From the NCBI RefSeq assembly GCF_022427965.1, contig NZ_JAKTTI010000001.1:124001-188000 (forward strand): a DNA stretch of 64,000 nucleotides, read 5' to 3'. Under the pieces are notes generated by a model, which had not been told where the DNA came from, did no database searches, and worked only from the letters and a program-made list of their open reading frames with translations. This DNA comes from Fredinandcohnia quinoae (GTDB lineage Bacteria; Bacillota; Bacilli; Bacillales; Bacillaceae_L). A program made the translations under genes and the position numbers. Below, piece by piece: positions 63,027-64,000 of this stretch; the stretch's first letter is position 1, and each line of letters begins with the position of its first letter.

Positions 63027-64000
63027 TTAAGTTAGTTCCATTACAACATTGTAAAGTCTTCTTGCCGCATCAGGAATGCCAATTTGTTTAGAAGCCTCTT
63101 TCATCATTTTGAGCTTTTGTTGATTTTGTAATATGGAATCAATATCATTTAATAAAAGTCTTCCAGTTAATTCATTCTCTAAGCGTATAAGTGCAGCACC
63201 TTTATCACTTAATGACCTTGCATTTTTCTCCTGATGGTTATTCGTTACATATGGGCTGGGAATTAATATACTAGGCAGCCCTAAAGCTGTTACTTCAGCT
63301 AATGTTGTCGCTCCAGCTCTTGCTACGATTAAATCTACCCCAGATAGTACTTCAGGCATATTATGTATAAATGGTTTAATAATTACATTTTTAGGATTCC
63401 CTACTGATTTAACCTTTTCTAAAACAGCGGCATAATGAATTTCTCCCGTTACATAGAGAAACTGATAATCTCTTTTTACCGCCTCATCCAAAACTTCAAT
63501 GAATGCATCATTGATTGGTTTTGCTCCTCTGCTTCCCCCGACAATTAAGACTGTCTTTTGGCTAAGATTAAGGTCTGTATTCACCATACCCTTTACTCCA
63601 ACTTTCCCCATAACCTCAGACGCTCGAGGGTTACCAGTTAGAACTGTTTTTTCGTATGGAAAAAATCTCTCTGCTTCCTCAAAACAGATGGCAATCTTAT
63701 CGACGAAACGACTTAAAAATTTATTAGTAATACCTGGAACACTATTTTGCTCGTGAATAATCGTCGGAATATGTAATCTTGATGCAGCATATACAACAGG
63801 ACCACACACATATCCACCTGTACCAATTACAACATTAGGGTTAAACTCTTTTATATATTTTTTACTATCTTTAACTCCCTTAAGGAATTTAATAATTGTT
63901 TTAATATTATCGATTGATATTTTTCTTTTGAAACCCGTAATTTCAATTGCTTTAAAAGGAATATTCTCTCTTTTAACGATCCCGCTTTCTAAGCCATTAT
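63027..64000 (-). CDS. murG: MurG glycosyltransferase (5' end outside window)
   Basis: Transfers GlcNAc to lipid I to make lipid II at the inner membrane face. About 323 C-terminal codons of a roughly 363-residue protein are present; the N-terminal GGGTGGH motif is beyond the window. Visible motifs are [65 protein letters not shown] and [13 protein letters not shown]. The frame is open to position 64000; an apparent start at 63809 is internal and not real. Confidence 0.96.
   Translation of the reverse strand, partial: NGLESGIVKRENIPFKAIEITGFKRKISIDNIKTIIKFLKGVKDSKKYIKEFNPNVVIGTGGYVCGPVVYAASRLHIPTIIHEQNSVPGITNKFLSRFVDKIAICFEEAERFFPYEKTVLTGNPRASEVMGKVGVKGMVNTDLNLSQKTVLIVGGSRGAKPINDAFIEVLDEAVKRDYQFLYVTGEIHYAAVLEKVKSVGNPKNVIIKPFIHNMPEVLSGVDLIVARAGATTLAEVTALGLPSILIPSPYVTNNHQEKNARSLSDKGAALIRLENELTGRLLLNDIDSILQNQQKLKMMKEASKQIGIPDAARRLYNVVMELT

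Overview
This is a stretch of core chromosome from an AT-rich, endospore-forming member of the Bacillaceae (Bacillota). The placement rests on gene order, which follows the Bacillus subtilis smc-to-murG region almost gene for gene, and on sporulation genes (spoVM, spoIIGA, sigE, sigG), Gram-positive regulators (PyrR attenuators, an Ile T-box, a FapR operator) and GGAGG-type ribosome binding sites. Proteins resemble B. subtilis orthologues in length and motifs but are clearly diverged, so I do not name a species. Nearly everything lies on the minus strand; only rpmB and rqcH are on the plus strand.

Layout in coordinate order, which is the reverse of transcription for most genes. 1-6.9 kb: smc (3' part cut by the window), rnc, acpP, fabG, fabD, plsX and fapR, the fatty-acid and phospholipid supply operon under a FapR operator. 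6.9-12.8 kb: recG, the two-subunit serine dehydratase sdaAA/sdaAB, fakA and the Asp23-family gene yloU. 13-15.2 kb: rpmB, the 26-residue spoVM, rpe and rsgA. 15.2-27.7 kb: one long housekeeping and signalling operon (yicC, remA, gmk, rpoZ, coaBC, priA, def, fmt, rsmB, rlmN, prpC, prkC). 27.8-32.4 kb: a P-type calcium ATPase, then the divergent rqcH gene. 32.4-32.5 kb: a structured intergenic repeat. 32.6-44.4 kb: the complete pyrimidine operon pyrR-pyrP-pyrB-pyrC-carA-carB-pyrK-pyrD-pyrF-pyrE, with three PyrR-type attenuators. 44.4-49.6 kb: rluD, lspA, a DksA-like gene and ileS with its T-box leader. 49.6-53.7 kb: divIVA, ylmH, ylmG, sepF, ylmE, pgeF and ylmC. 53.8-56.6 kb: sigG, sigE and spoIIGA. 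56.6-64 kb: ftsZ, ftsA, sbp, ylxX, ylxW, divIB, murB and murG (5' part missing).

Functionally the window joins envelope growth (lipid precursors, peptidoglycan precursors, divisome, DivIVA/SepF), translation (deformylation, formylation, rRNA modification, IleRS, L28, nascent-chain quality control by RqcH and YlmH), nucleotide supply (pyr, gmk) and the mother-cell and forespore sigma factors.

I found no mobile element, CRISPR array, prophage or unknown multi-gene system. The most useful second-look items are: an Asn replacing the Ser/Thr of the Asp-Ser/Thr-Gly active-site triad of SpoIIGA; a spoIIG promoter with a 22-bp spacer and Spo0A-like boxes; the missing thiN between rpe and spoVM; a DksA-like protein with most zinc ligands lost; the folded repeat after rqcH; a terminator that shares DNA with the fapR promoter; and an unexplained perfect dyad between yloU and rpmB. 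Start codons were moved inward from the longest open frame wherever a Shine-Dalgarno sequence and family length supported it; an unusual number are TTG or GTG.
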